Assembly (NCBI GenBank): GCA_963838805.1
Contig: CAWISK010000013.1
Coordinates: forward strand, 62,001 to 126,000
Source: CAVRQM01 sp963838805
GTDB taxonomy: Bacteria > Pseudomonadota > Alphaproteobacteria > Acetobacterales > Acetobacteraceae
Direction of reading: 5' to 3'
DNA: 64,000 nucleotides
Part shown: piece by piece, positions 9,703 to 18,350 of the stretch
Layout of the letters: every line of letters begins with the position of its first letter
Numbering within the stretch: the stretch's first letter is position 1
The notes under the pieces: generated by a model
The model's input: only the letters and a program-made list of their open reading frames with translations
The model's database searches: none
Told to the model about the DNA's origin: nothing
Translations under genes and position numbers: made by a program

Positions 9703-10181
9703 GCGGGCAGGCGGCGCGCGCCCTGCCGTCGCCGCGGGCGGTGCTGGAGGAGCGGCTGGCGCTGAAGGTACTGGACGCCTGGCTGCAGAATCGCCACCAG
9801 ACCCTGGAGCCGCTGACGGTTAATTTGCGGCGACTGGACCCGGTCCAGCGCCTGGCGGTGCTGCGGATGGTAGCGGTCGCCATCACGTCGGCGCGGTCCA
9901 GCCCGGAGCGGTCGGCTGCCACACGGTCCTGGCTGGCGCTGGCGGGAGCGGACGATGCAGCACTCGCGGCGCTGGATCGGGCGCTGGCGCGACCGCCCGC
10001 GCTGTCCGAGGCGCTGCGTGAGCTGTCGCGGCGCCATGTCGAGGCGCTCGCCTATGCGGCCTGTGTCGCGGCCCTCGATGCACGCGAGCCGGCCAATCGG
10101 CTGTTCCTGGATTTCCTGGCGGCACGGCTGGTTCTGCCGGCAAGTGCCGTGCGCGGCATCAGCCGCCGCTTTCGCCAGTAG
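9699..10181 (+). CDS. DUF533/TerB-like helical protein
   Basis: About 160 residues, alanine-, arginine- and leucine-rich and helical. The C-terminal part, with EALAYAACVAALDAREP followed by FLDFLAARLVLP, resembles the DUF533/TerB-like helical family found next to stress or signalling genes; this is recognition by pattern and not certain. The TTG at 9699 overlaps the TGA of the response regulator in a TTGA arrangement typical of translational coupling; a GTG at 9741 is the alternative start. It completes a three-gene signalling unit and might be its output. Its last 23 bases overlap the convergent CBS-protein gene. Confidence 0.6.
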   Translation: MSGQAARALPSPRAVLEERLALKVLDAWLQNRHQTLEPLTVNLRRLDPVQRLAVLRMVAVAITSARSSPERSAATRSWLALAGADDAALAALDRALARPPALSEALRELSRRHVEALAYAACVAALDAREPANRLFLDFLAARLVLPASAVRGISRRFRQ

Positions 10182-10617
10182 TCTCGCTCGTCTCGGGCGG
10201 CGCTTCCGTGGCCGCGTGCAGCGCTGCCTGCAACGTTCCGCTGTCGAGCAGCAGGCGGCGGGACAGGTCGCCGAGCGTGATCCATCCCACGACCTGCCCC
10301 GTGTCGTCCTGCACCGGCAGGCGGCGCAACTGGTTGGATGCCATCACGTCGAGCGCCGTCTGCACCGTGTCCTGCGCGTGGCAGGCGATCGCCGGGCGCG
10401 AGATGATCTCCGCGAGCCGGGTGCGGGCGCAGTCCAGTCCGCGCGCTACCACGCGATACAAGATATCGCGGTCGGTGATAATGCCTTCCAGATGGTCCGA
10501 CGTGCCGACGGGGAGGGCGCCGACATCGAGTTCGCCCATCAGGACGGCGGCATCGCGCACCAGGGCGTCGCTCGTGATGAACTCGACGTCGCGCGCCATC
10601 ACATCGGCCACAAGCAT
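10159..10617 (-). CDS. CBS-domain pair protein
   Basis: 152-residue cytoplasmic protein formed almost entirely of two CBS motifs (about 1-60 and 70-128), with the signature segments GALPVG.SDHLEGIITDRD and RRLPVQDDTGQVVGWITLGDL. Such pairs bind adenine nucleotides and usually act as energy sensors or regulatory partners. The start ATG at 10617 has GGAGGA just upstream. It lies 21 bases after the glycogen debranching gene on the same strand and is probably in the same transcript. A C-terminal tail of about 25 residues rich in Glu, Thr and Pro is likely disordered. Confidence 0.82.
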   Translation of the reverse strand: MLVADVMARDVEFITSDALVRDAAVLMGELDVGALPVGTSDHLEGIITDRDILYRVVARGLDCARTRLAEIISRPAIACHAQDTVQTALDVMASNQLRRLPVQDDTGQVVGWITLGDLSRRLLLDSGTLQAALHAATEAPPETSETTGESGG

Positions 10618-10638
10618 GCTATCCTCCGCCCTGGCGCG

Positions 10639-12789
10639 TCAGGCCCGGCCGTTGCCGGGCGTCTGCGCTCCCTGGAGTTGTAGCAGCAGCAGCGAGCGGC
10701 CGGTCACCTGATAGGTGTCACCGACCTGGAACCGCCGGCCACGCACCTCCTCCGGCTGATTGGTGTCGATGCGTAGACGCCACAACTCGCCGCCCTCGCA
10801 GGGCGGCAGCGTGAAATCGACTACGTCATGATAGGCGTTGAACACCAGCAGCAGAGTCGCGTCGCGCCCCCGCCTGCGGATACCGCTCACCCGCGCGCGC
10901 CCGTCCACCAGCATTCCGAAGCAGCGGGTCGCCGGATCCTCCCATTGCTCGGCTGCCATTTCGCCACCCGAAGTGTCGATCCAGGTGATGTCGCGCACGC
11001 CCAGATCCTCATTGTACGCCTGGCCGAGGAACCGGCCGCGACGCAGGATCGGGTATTCGTGGCGCAGCCGGATGAGCGTCTGCACGAACCGGATAAGCCG
11101 CTCCCCGCGCGGCGTGATATCCCAGTCGAGCCAGCTGATCTCGTTGTCCTGGCAGTACGCGTTGTTGTTGCCCTGCTGGGTGCGGCCGAACTCGTCGCCC
11201 GCCAGCAGCATCGGCGTGCCTTGCGACAGCAGCAGGGTGGCCAGCATGTTGCGGATCTGGCGTTCGCGCAGCGCTTCGATCTCGGGGTCGTCCGTCGGTC
11301 CCTCGACGCCATGATTCCAGCTGCGGTTGTCGGAGCTGCCGTCGCGGTTGTCCTCGCCGTTCGCCTCGTTGTGCTTCTCGTCGTAGGTGACGATGTCGTT
11401 CAGGGTGAAGCCGTCATGCGCGGTGATGAAATTGATGCTGGCCCAGGGCCTGCGGCCGGTGTGGTCGAACATGTCGGGCGAGGCGCAGAGGCGTGTCGCG
11501 AGGTCGGGCGCCATTCCCTCGTCGCCCTTCCAGAACGCCCGCACCGTGTCGCGGAAACGGTCGTTCCACTCCGCCCAGCCGGCTGGGAAGGCGCCGACCT
11601 GATAGCCGCCCGGACCCACGTCCCACGGCTCGGCGATCAGCTTGACCTTCGACAGGACCGGATCCTGCACGCAGACGTTGAGGAAGCTGCTGGTCGTGTC
11701 GAAGCCGTGCGGCTCGCGCGCCAGGATGGTGCCGAGGTCGAAGCGGAATCCATCGACGTGCATTTCCTGCACCCAATAGCGCAGGCTGTCCGCCACCATC
11801 TGCAAGGTGCGCGGATGCGACAGGTTGAGCGTGTTCCCGGTGCCGGTATCGTTGATGTAGTAGCGTGGCTGGTCCGGCAGCAGCCGATAGTAGCTGGCGT
11901 TGTCGATGCCCTTGAAGGACAGCGTCGGCCCGCGCTCGTTGCCTTCGGCCGTGTGGTTGTACACGACGTCCAGGATCAGCTCGAGCCCGGCCTGGTGCAG
12001 GCGGGCCACCATCTCCTTGAACTCGGCGAAGGCGAAGTCCGGGTTGTGCGCGTAGCGCCGGGCCGGGGCGAAGAAGGCGATCGTGTTGTAACCCCAATAG
12101 TTCCTGAGGTTTCGTTCGAGCAGGTGGCTGTCGTCGAGGAACAGATGCACCGGCAGCAGCTCGACCGCGGTGGCACCCAGGCTGCGGATATGCGCCAGCA
12201 CGTCGGGCACGGCGAGCCCGGCATAGGTGCCGCGCAGCGAATCCGGCACCGAGTGGTGGAGCTGCGTCAGGCCCTTGACATGCGCCTCGTACACCACCGT
12301 CTGTTCCCAGGGCGTGCGTGGCGGCAGGTCGCGCCCCCAGGTAAAGGCGGAATCGACCACCCGCGATTTCGGCATGAAAGCAGCGCTGTCGCGCTCGTCG
12401 AAGGTCAGGTCGTCGCCGCTCTCCATGACGTAGCCGAACAGCGCGGGATTCCATTCCAGATTGCCGATCAGTGCCTTGGCAAAGGGATCGAGCAGCAGCT
12501 TGTTGGGGTTGAAGCGATGGCCCGCCTCCGGTTCGTACGGGCCATGCACGCGATAGCCATAGATGGTGCCCGGACGCGCGTCCGGCAGGAAGCCGTGAAA
12601 GATCTCGTCGGTGTATTCCGGCAATTCGAGCCGCTCGATCTCGGTCTCTCCGGCATCGTCGAACAGGCACAGCTCGACCTTCGTGGCGTGGGCCGAGAAC
12701 AGCGCGAAATTGACGCCCAGGCCGGTCCAGGTGGCACCCAGCGGGTTCGGTAGCCCCTCGGAGACGCGGAATGTACGATCGGACGCCAT
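10639..12789 (-). CDS. glgX: Glycogen debranching enzyme GlgX
   Basis: 716-residue GH13 isoamylase-type enzyme that hydrolyses alpha-1,6 branches of phosphorylase-limit glycogen. An N-terminal CBM48 domain (about 10-150) precedes the TIM barrel, which has VVYEAHVKGLT, DVVYNHTAEG, the nucleophile motif GFRFDL (Asp351), the acid/base motif IAEPWDVG (Glu387) and the third carboxylate in FITAHDG (Asp459), followed by the GlgX-specific HNEANGEDNRDG stretch. The catalytic set is complete. A GGGAG site precedes the ATG. It lies between the AI-2E-family gene upstream and the CBS gene downstream on the same strand; no other glycogen gene is in the window. Confidence 0.95.
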   Translation of the reverse strand: MASDRTFRVSEGLPNPLGATWTGLGVNFALFSAHATKVELCLFDDAGETEIERLELPEYTDEIFHGFLPDARPGTIYGYRVHGPYEPEAGHRFNPNKLLLDPFAKALIGNLEWNPALFGYVMESGDDLTFDERDSAAFMPKSRVVDSAFTWGRDLPPRTPWEQTVVYEAHVKGLTQLHHSVPDSLRGTYAGLAVPDVLAHIRSLGATAVELLPVHLFLDDSHLLERNLRNYWGYNTIAFFAPARRYAHNPDFAFAEFKEMVARLHQAGLELILDVVYNHTAEGNERGPTLSFKGIDNASYYRLLPDQPRYYINDTGTGNTLNLSHPRTLQMVADSLRYWVQEMHVDGFRFDLGTILAREPHGFDTTSSFLNVCVQDPVLSKVKLIAEPWDVGPGGYQVGAFPAGWAEWNDRFRDTVRAFWKGDEGMAPDLATRLCASPDMFDHTGRRPWASINFITAHDGFTLNDIVTYDEKHNEANGEDNRDGSSDNRSWNHGVEGPTDDPEIEALRERQIRNMLATLLLSQGTPMLLAGDEFGRTQQGNNNAYCQDNEISWLDWDITPRGERLIRFVQTLIRLRHEYPILRRGRFLGQAYNEDLGVRDITWIDTSGGEMAAEQWEDPATRCFGMLVDGRARVSGIRRRGRDATLLLVFNAYHDVVDFTLPPCEGGELWRLRIDTNQPEEVRGRRFQVGDTYQVTGRSLLLLQLQGAQTPGNGRA

Positions 12790-12843
12790 CGTGATCTGGT
12801 CTCCCGGTGGGTGGCGGTGGGTCGGCGGGCGAGGTAGAACGGT

Positions 12844-14859
12844 TTACGCGGCGCGCGCAACTCCGCCGCGCGGCGCCGGTTCGGCCGCCGGTCCCGGGTG
12901 GGCCGCGTCGAGGCAGAGCTGGACCGCATCGCGCAGCGAGGCCACGTGCTGGTCGGCACCCAGAGTGGCGCGCAGGCGCTCGTCGTGCAGCATCGGATCG
13001 TCCTCGGCCCACAAACCGACCAAAATCCGCGCATGCGGCGCACGCTGGCGCAGGCGGCGGATCAGGTAGCGAAGATGCGAGGGGGTGCCGGCGATCTCCA
13101 GATAGCAGACGCACACCATGGCGATGCCCTGCACGTCGAGCGAGGTGATGTTGTCGCGCGATGCGGCGGCGTAGCCCGCGACTCTGGCACCCAGCCCGTG
13201 CTTGCGCAGCAGCTGCGCCAGGATCGAGGCCGCCGCGTCGTCGAGCGGTCCGCGCCCGGCCAAGCATAGGACCGGCGTCGCATCCTGCCAGCCCGCCGCC
13301 AGGTCCGCGGGCGCTCCGGCGGTTTCGGTCGGTGCCGGAGTACGTGGCACTGCCTGTTCTGCGCGGCTGGGCGCCACGACCGCGGAATCGGTCGCGGACG
13401 GCTGCGGATCAGCGTCGTCATGCGAGTCGAGATCGGCAATCAGGTTGCGCGCCGCCGTCTTCATCCGCTCCAACTGCAACTCGGTCAGCACCTCACGCAG
13501 CGCGTCGTTGGCGGCCAGCTGCAAGCCTCGGATCGCCACCTCGTCGTAGTAGGTGGAGAGCGAGCGGTCGCGCAGCAGCACCTCTGCCTGATCGTACGCC
13601 TCGTCCGGGTCACCGGCCAGCATTCGCTGATAGAGGCTCTCTGGCGGAGTGAGCGCGGGACGGTCGCCCAACAGCACGTCCAGGAACTCCAGCCGATCCA
13701 CGTGCCGCCCCAGCACCACGAGGCAGAGCGTGAGCGGGGTGGACAGGATCAGTCCGATCGGTCCCCACAGCCAAGTCCAGAACGTCGCCGCGACGATCAC
13801 CGAGAACGGCGACAGGCCGGTGCTGTGCCCATACAGCATCGGTTCGACCGCCTGACCCATGACGAACTCGGTGCCGGCATACAGGACGAGGGTCCAGATC
13901 AGCATCGACCAGCCGGGTTCGACCGCCGCCGCCAGTGCCAGCGGCATGGCGGCTGCAATCCATGGCCCGACATAGGGCACGAAGCGCAGCAGCAGCGCCA
14001 GCACTCCCCACAACGCCGGTGAGGGAACGCCGATCAGCGTCAGCCCGCCGCCGATGATGACGCCGAAGGCGGTATTGACGCCGAGCTGGCTGAGAAAATA
14101 GCGGCTGAGCCGGTTCGCCGCATCGTTCATTGCCATTGTGGTGCGGTGCAGGTCGCCCGAGCCGAACAGGCGAATCAGCCGGTCTCGCAGATCCTCGCGT
14201 TGCAGCAGGATGAAGATGGCGAAGATGACGACGATGACCACGGTGGATAGCGGCGCCACGACCGGCGTCAGCACACGCCGCGCCAGATTGAGCGGGGTGG
14301 GCGTCGGCTGCTGCACCTCGACCGGCACTGGCTTCGGCGCGGTTCCCGTCGGGGCGGCGTTGGTGGATGGGGCGGGCGCTTGCGGCTGGCTGGCGCGCTG
14401 CATCTGCTGGCCCAGCCCGCGCATGACCTCCGCCAGCCGGCCCAGCGTCATGCTCCGCAGGGTCTCGAACTTGCGCTGTATGGTGGTTTCATAGCGCGGG
14501 GCATCGCTCGCGAGGCTTGCGACCTGCGTGCCGATCAGTCCGGCCACCCCTACGATCACGCCGATCGCCAGCAAAACCGCAAGGATGACGGGGAGCACCC
14601 GCCCCAGGGGCAGCCGCCCCAGCAGGTTGACGATGGGTGCGAGCAGAAAGCTGAGCAGCACGGCGAGCGTGACGGGGATCAGCACCTCGCGGCCCAGATA
14701 CAAGGCGGCGATCACAACGACCCCGACCGCCAGGGTCAGCAGGCCGTTCACGCCGGGAATCTCGGCCGGAACGACCTGAGCCGGTTTGCGGGCGCCGGCC
14801 GGGGGTGGCAGGGAACTTGGCATCGAGGGCGGCTCCAGCGGGTCGCGCGAGATGTGCAT
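12844..14859 (-). CDS. AI-2E-family (PerM-like) membrane protein with extra C-terminal domain
   Basis: About 671 residues. The first 370 match the AI-2E/PerM transporter family: an N-terminal hydrophobic pair, a long loop rich in Pro, Ala and Gln (about 150-200), then the conserved FVPYVGPWIAA and GLSPFSVIVAATFWTWLWG motifs. A soluble region follows, and the last 130 residues or so form an alternating strand/helix domain resembling the B12-binding-like fold, but without the DxHxxG cobalamin motif. Family members export signals, auxin-like compounds or ions; AI-2 transport should not be assumed. I chose the ATG at 14859, which has GAGG eight bases upstream; TTG at 14886 and ATG at 14823 are alternatives. 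Confidence 0.8.
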   Translation of the reverse strand: MHISRDPLEPPSMPSSLPPPAGARKPAQVVPAEIPGVNGLLTLAVGVVVIAALYLGREVLIPVTLAVLLSFLLAPIVNLLGRLPLGRVLPVILAVLLAIGVIVGVAGLIGTQVASLASDAPRYETTIQRKFETLRSMTLGRLAEVMRGLGQQMQRASQPQAPAPSTNAAPTGTAPKPVPVEVQQPTPTPLNLARRVLTPVVAPLSTVVIVVIFAIFILLQREDLRDRLIRLFGSGDLHRTTMAMNDAANRLSRYFLSQLGVNTAFGVIIGGGLTLIGVPSPALWGVLALLLRFVPYVGPWIAAAMPLALAAAVEPGWSMLIWTLVLYAGTEFVMGQAVEPMLYGHSTGLSPFSVIVAATFWTWLWGPIGLILSTPLTLCLVVLGRHVDRLEFLDVLLGDRPALTPPESLYQRMLAGDPDEAYDQAEVLLRDRSLSTYYDEVAIRGLQLAANDALREVLTELQLERMKTAARNLIADLDSHDDADPQPSATDSAVVAPSRAEQAVPRTPAPTETAGAPADLAAGWQDATPVLCLAGRGPLDDAAASILAQLLRKHGLGARVAGYAAASRDNITSLDVQGIAMVCVCYLEIAGTPSHLRYLIRRLRQRAPHARILVGLWAEDDPMLHDERLRATLGADQHVASLRDAVQLCLDAAHPGPAAEPAPRGGVARAA

Positions 14860-14919
14860 CGAGTATGCCTCATCGCGCGAGGGCAACGTGCGACCCGCCG
14901 CTTCGATCCGTGATGCCCG

Positions 14920-15318
14920 TCAGGGCCGGCGGTTTTCCAGCACGCGGCGCAAGGCGGCGCAGCCCTGGTCCATGAGGGGAGCGATCCGGCCCGCCCGATC
15001 ATCGGGAAGCACATCCGTGATCCAGACGAAGCGGCTGCTTGCGTCGGCGCAGGGCAGCACCTGCATCGACGCGCTGTGGTGGACGAGCGTCTCGTCGAGC
15101 ACGGTGTAGGCGACCCGGCGGCGTTCATCGTCGATGGCTATGATGCGTTCACGCAGTACCGGGCCGTGGGCGAAGGTCACTGTCCGCACGTCGCCATCCA
15201 GCCGCGCATCGACCAGCACGCCGGCGAACAGGCGATGCGCGTTCCCCACGTCGTGCAGCGCCGCCCAGGCCGCATCGGCGGGGCAGGCCAGTGAGACCTC
15301 CCGGACGATGGAGACCAT
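14920..15318 (-). CDS. SRPBCC-fold (polyketide cyclase/START-like) protein
   Basis: 132-residue protein with the SRPBCC pattern: an opening strand IVREVSLACPADAAWAALHDV, a central antiparallel sheet (VRTVTFAHG, RRRVAYTVLD, SRFVWITDVLPD) and a long C-terminal helix ending in RRVLENR. The fold binds hydrophobic ligands in a pocket; no enzymatic residues can be named. Its ATG overlaps the stop of the VOC-family gene by one base, so the two form a coupled pair. Function is otherwise unknown. Confidence 0.7.
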   Translation of the reverse strand: MVSIVREVSLACPADAAWAALHDVGNAHRLFAGVLVDARLDGDVRTVTFAHGPVLRERIIAIDDERRRVAYTVLDETLVHHSASMQVLPCADASSRFVWITDVLPDDRAGRIAPLMDQGCAALRRVLENRRP

Positions 15319-15689
15319 CAGCTTGCCGCCGCGAGGCAGACCGCCTCGACATTGTTGCCGTCCGGGTCGATCAGGAAGGCGGCAAAATAGGTGGGGCCGT
15401 AATCGGGGCGCGGTCCCGGTCCACCGTTGTCACGGCCGCCCGCGCGCAGGCCCGCAGCGTGAAACCGGGCCACTCTATCGCGGTCGGCGGCGCGGAACGC
15501 CACATGGGCGCCGCATCCGGCCGGTGGCGCGGACTGCGTCAGCCATAGCGCGGGCTCGCCCTGGGGACCGAAGCCGGCGCCCTGCTCGTCGCGCGAGCAG
15601 AGTTGCACGCCGAGGGGTGCCAGCGCCGCCTCGTAGAAGGGGACGCTGGCCGCCAGATCCGCCACGCGTAGACCGATATGATCGTACAT
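15318..15689 (-). CDS. VOC-family (glyoxalase/dioxygenase-fold) protein
   Basis: 123-residue vicinal-oxygen-chelate protein. It opens with MYDHIGLRVADLAASVPFY, contains the central AHVAFRAADRDRVARFH repeat and ends with the strand FLIDPDGNNVEAVC holding the C-terminal metal-ligand glutamate. His4 of the opening and the late Glu are candidate metal ligands. Members include lactoylglutathione lyases, extradiol dioxygenases and resistance proteins; the substrate cannot be read. The ATG at 15689 has AGGAGGT immediately upstream, the best ribosome site in this part of the window. The longer open frame further upstream overlaps the AraC gene and is rejected. Confidence 0.82.
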   Translation of the reverse strand: MYDHIGLRVADLAASVPFYEAALAPLGVQLCSRDEQGAGFGPQGEPALWLTQSAPPAGCGAHVAFRAADRDRVARFHAAGLRAGGRDNGGPGPRPDYGPTYFAAFLIDPDGNNVEAVCLAAAS

Positions 15690-15712
15690 GCGACCTCCTG
15701 TGTGTTGCGAGG

Positions 15713-16561
15713 TCAGGGTAGGGCCGGGGTGCTCAGCCGTTCTTGGACAATCTTGCGGTCCGGGGCGCCCAGGCGGCGATAGGCGCGAGGCGACACGCCG
15801 GCCGCGCGGTGGAAGCTGCGGACGAAGTTCGAGAAATCGTTGAAGCCTGCGTCGAAGGCGATGTCGGTAATGGATCGTTCGCCGTCGAGCAGGGCACCGG
15901 CCGCGTTCCGCAGGCGGCACCGCAACAGGTGCTGGTGCGGCGTCACACCGAGCACCTGCTTGAACACACGCAGGAAGTGAAACGGGCTGAGGCCGCTCTG
16001 GCGGGCGGACTCGTCCAGGCCGATCTCCTCGTGCGCGTGCGCCTCAATCCACCGTGCCGCGAGCAGCGCGCGCCTTCGGTCCCTGGCGGTCGCGAGTTTG
16101 CGTTCTGGCGTGATGCCCGTCAGCACGGCAATGAAACGCGAGACCAGGGACAGCCCCACCTCGCGCAAGCCAAGGTCGGTGCGCCGCTCGGCCGTTCTCT
16201 GTGCCAGTTCGCCCAGCATGATCAGTTCGGCCAGCGGCGGCGCCGCGCCGAAACGCCATAGCTGCCTGTCATCGCCCAACGTTTCGGCCAGCGCCGGGGT
16301 CATCTGGAACGACAGGCACTCGTCGCGGCAATGGTGATGGTCGTGGCTGCACGTGAACTCATCGCCTGGATAGCCGATCAGGAACGAGCCGGCCACCAAC
16401 TCGTGCACGCGCCCGTGCGACTGGCAGGCGAAGCTGCCGCGGCGGACATAGGAAAGCGAGAACCGCTGATGCAGCTCGGCGAACGGCTTGTCCGCGGGCG
16501 TTGCATCGCATCGATAGTCGACGATCGACAGTTCGCCGTCGCACAGGATCGTCCTCGCCAT
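15713..16561 (-). CDS. AraC-family transcriptional regulator
   Basis: 282 residues. The N-terminal half is a cupin-like effector domain containing the unusual HDHHHC cluster (about residue 75), which may bind metal. The C-terminal 100 residues hold two helix-turn-helix units, with the first in LDESARQSGLSPFHFLRVFKQ and the family signature ITDIAFDAGFNDFSNFVRSF. It starts 11 bases after the last gene of a CUT1 sugar importer on the same strand, with GAGGAGA upstream of its ATG, so it is probably the last gene of that operon and may control it. Confidence 0.87.
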   Translation of the reverse strand: MARTILCDGELSIVDYRCDATPADKPFAELHQRFSLSYVRRGSFACQSHGRVHELVAGSFLIGYPGDEFTCSHDHHHCRDECLSFQMTPALAETLGDDRQLWRFGAAPPLAELIMLGELAQRTAERRTDLGLREVGLSLVSRFIAVLTGITPERKLATARDRRRALLAARWIEAHAHEEIGLDESARQSGLSPFHFLRVFKQVLGVTPHQHLLRCRLRNAAGALLDGERSITDIAFDAGFNDFSNFVRSFHRAAGVSPRAYRRLGAPDRKIVQERLSTPALP

Positions 16562-16572
16562 CGTCCGTCTCC

Positions 16573-17430
16573 TCAGCCCTTGACGCCGCCCATCGTCAGG
16601 CCGGCCGACATATAGCGCCGGAACGCATAATAGATCAGCAGCGGCGGCACGGAATAGATGATCGAGGCTGCCATGAGATAGTTCCAGGGCGCGTCGTCGC
16701 TGTTGAGGAACTTGCCGAGCACCACGGGCACCGTAATCGTGGTGTCCGACGACAGCAGCAGGAACGCGTACAGGTACTCGTTCCAGGCCAGCAGCAGCGC
16801 ATAGGTGCCGATCGCCACCAGCGCCGGCGCCATCAGCGGCAGATAGACGCGCCAGAACACCTGCGGTGCCGAGGCACCGTCGATGCGCGCCGCCTCGTCC
16901 AGCTCGCGCGGAATGCTGGCTCCGTACTGGGCGAAGATGAAGATGGCATAGGGTGTGGCGAAGGTCACTTCCACGGCAATCACCGACCACGGGTTATCGA
17001 CCAGTCCATAGTCGTTCATGATCCGGTAGAACGGGATCGCCAAAAACGAGGCCGGGATCACGTAGGTCAGCAATGCGGCGTTGGTCAGCAGCCAGCCGAG
17101 GCGGATGCGCAGGCGTGTGATGGAGAAGCTGGCGAGCGAGCCGATCGCCAGCGTGAGCAGCGCCACGGCGACGCCAATGAACAGCGAGTTGCGCATCTGC
17201 AGCCAGTATTTCGCGAGATACCAGTAGCTCTCATGGAAGGTGGCGGCGAAGCTGGCGAGGCTGGCATTGACCGGCCAGATATTGTTGCTGGCGACCGCGT
17301 CCTTGTCCTGAAGCGCCACCAGCAGCATGTCGTAGAGCGGCGCCAGGGTCCACACCAGCAGCAGCAGCCCGAGCAGCAGGGCGCCGGCGCCGTTGGCGCG
17401 ACGCCGCCAGACGCGACCGGCCGCACTCAT
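16573..17430 (-). CDS. CUT1 sugar ABC transporter permease (MalG-like)
   Basis: 285-residue inner-membrane protein with six predicted helices. The EAA loop that contacts the ATPase is present as ELDEAARIDGASAPQVFWR, followed by LPLMAPAL, typical of MalG/UgpE-type permeases. Its ATG overlaps the stop of the partner permease (ATGA), showing translational coupling. Together with the upstream permease and binding protein it forms a carbohydrate importer. No ATPase gene lies in this operon, so a shared MsmK/UgpC-type ATPase elsewhere is inferred. Confidence 0.9.
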   Translation of the reverse strand: MSAAGRVWRRRANGAGALLLGLLLLVWTLAPLYDMLLVALQDKDAVASNNIWPVNASLASFAATFHESYWYLAKYWLQMRNSLFIGVAVALLTLAIGSLASFSITRLRIRLGWLLTNAALLTYVIPASFLAIPFYRIMNDYGLVDNPWSVIAVEVTFATPYAIFIFAQYGASIPRELDEAARIDGASAPQVFWRVYLPLMAPALVAIGTYALLLAWNEYLYAFLLLSSDTTITVPVVLGKFLNSDDAPWNYLMAASIIYSVPPLLIYYAFRRYMSAGLTMGGVKG

Positions 17431-18339
17431 AGCTGCACCTCGCCACGGCGCAGCCGCCGCATCAGCAGGACCACCAGCGGGATCAGCAGCGGCAGGGCCG
17501 AGATCACCGCGGCCATGCCCATATGCGGATCGCTCAGCTCGAAGGCGTCGCGGATGCCGAGCGTTGCCAGCACATGCGTCTGCAAGGCCGGGCCGCCGCC
17601 GCTCACGAAATGCACGGTGTTAAAGTCGCCCAGCGTCCAGATGGTCGAGAGCAGCGTGCAGACCGTGTAGAGATTGGCCATGATCGGGAAGGTGACATGC
17701 ACGAAGCGCTGCACCGCGCCGGCGCCGTCCATCTCCGCCGCCTCGTACAGTTCGGATCGGGATGGCCATGCGCCCGGCCAGGAAGATCAGCGTCCAGAAC
17801 GGCAGCCATTTCCAGATATAGGCGGCGATGTTCGACGCCATCGCGAGGCTCGCCGTGTCGAGCCAGGGCGGCCCATCCATCTGGAACAGATCCCACAGCA
17901 CGTTGTTGATCAGCCCCCACTGGCTGTTCAGCATCCAGTGGAAGGCGATGAAGGTGGGAATGGCCGGGACCGCCCAGGGCAGGATGAAGATCAGCAGCAG
18001 CCCCTTCACCCAAAGTCCTGGCCGCATGAAAAATCCCGAGAGCAGCAGGGCCAAAAACAGCTTCAGGTTCACGCCGATCGCGAGATACAGCAGCGTGTTG
18101 ACAATTGTGCGTGCGTAGATCGGATCGGCGAACAGCGCGCGGTAACTGGCCGGATGGCTGCCTAGCGCCAGCCCGTAGCCCACCGGAAACACCACGAAGG
18201 CCAGGAACACGGCGATGTAGGGCAGCACGAAGGCCACCGCCCACATCGTCTCCGAGCCGCGCAGGCCGCCGCGCGCCGCGGCCTGCACGATACGCCGGTC
18301 TTCAGGGCGCCGCGTATCGATCGCCGATGCGCGTGCCAC
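17427..18339 (-). CDS. CUT1 sugar ABC transporter permease (MalF-like; one frame disruption)
   Basis: Partner permease of the CUT1 importer. The N-terminal part reads IDTRRPEDRR, then hydrophobic helices up to WTLIFLAGRMAIP; the frame is then lost by one extra base (T on the plus strand near 17757). Removing it restores the EAA loop ELYEAAEMDGAGAVQRF and a continuous 303-residue protein, normal for the family. The last helices end in LMRRLRRGEV. The gene begins 11 bases after the binding protein and overlaps the next permease by four bases. Sequencing error is the more likely explanation than gene decay, because both halves are well conserved. Confidence 0.83.
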
Positions 18340-18350
18340 CGGGTTCGGCC

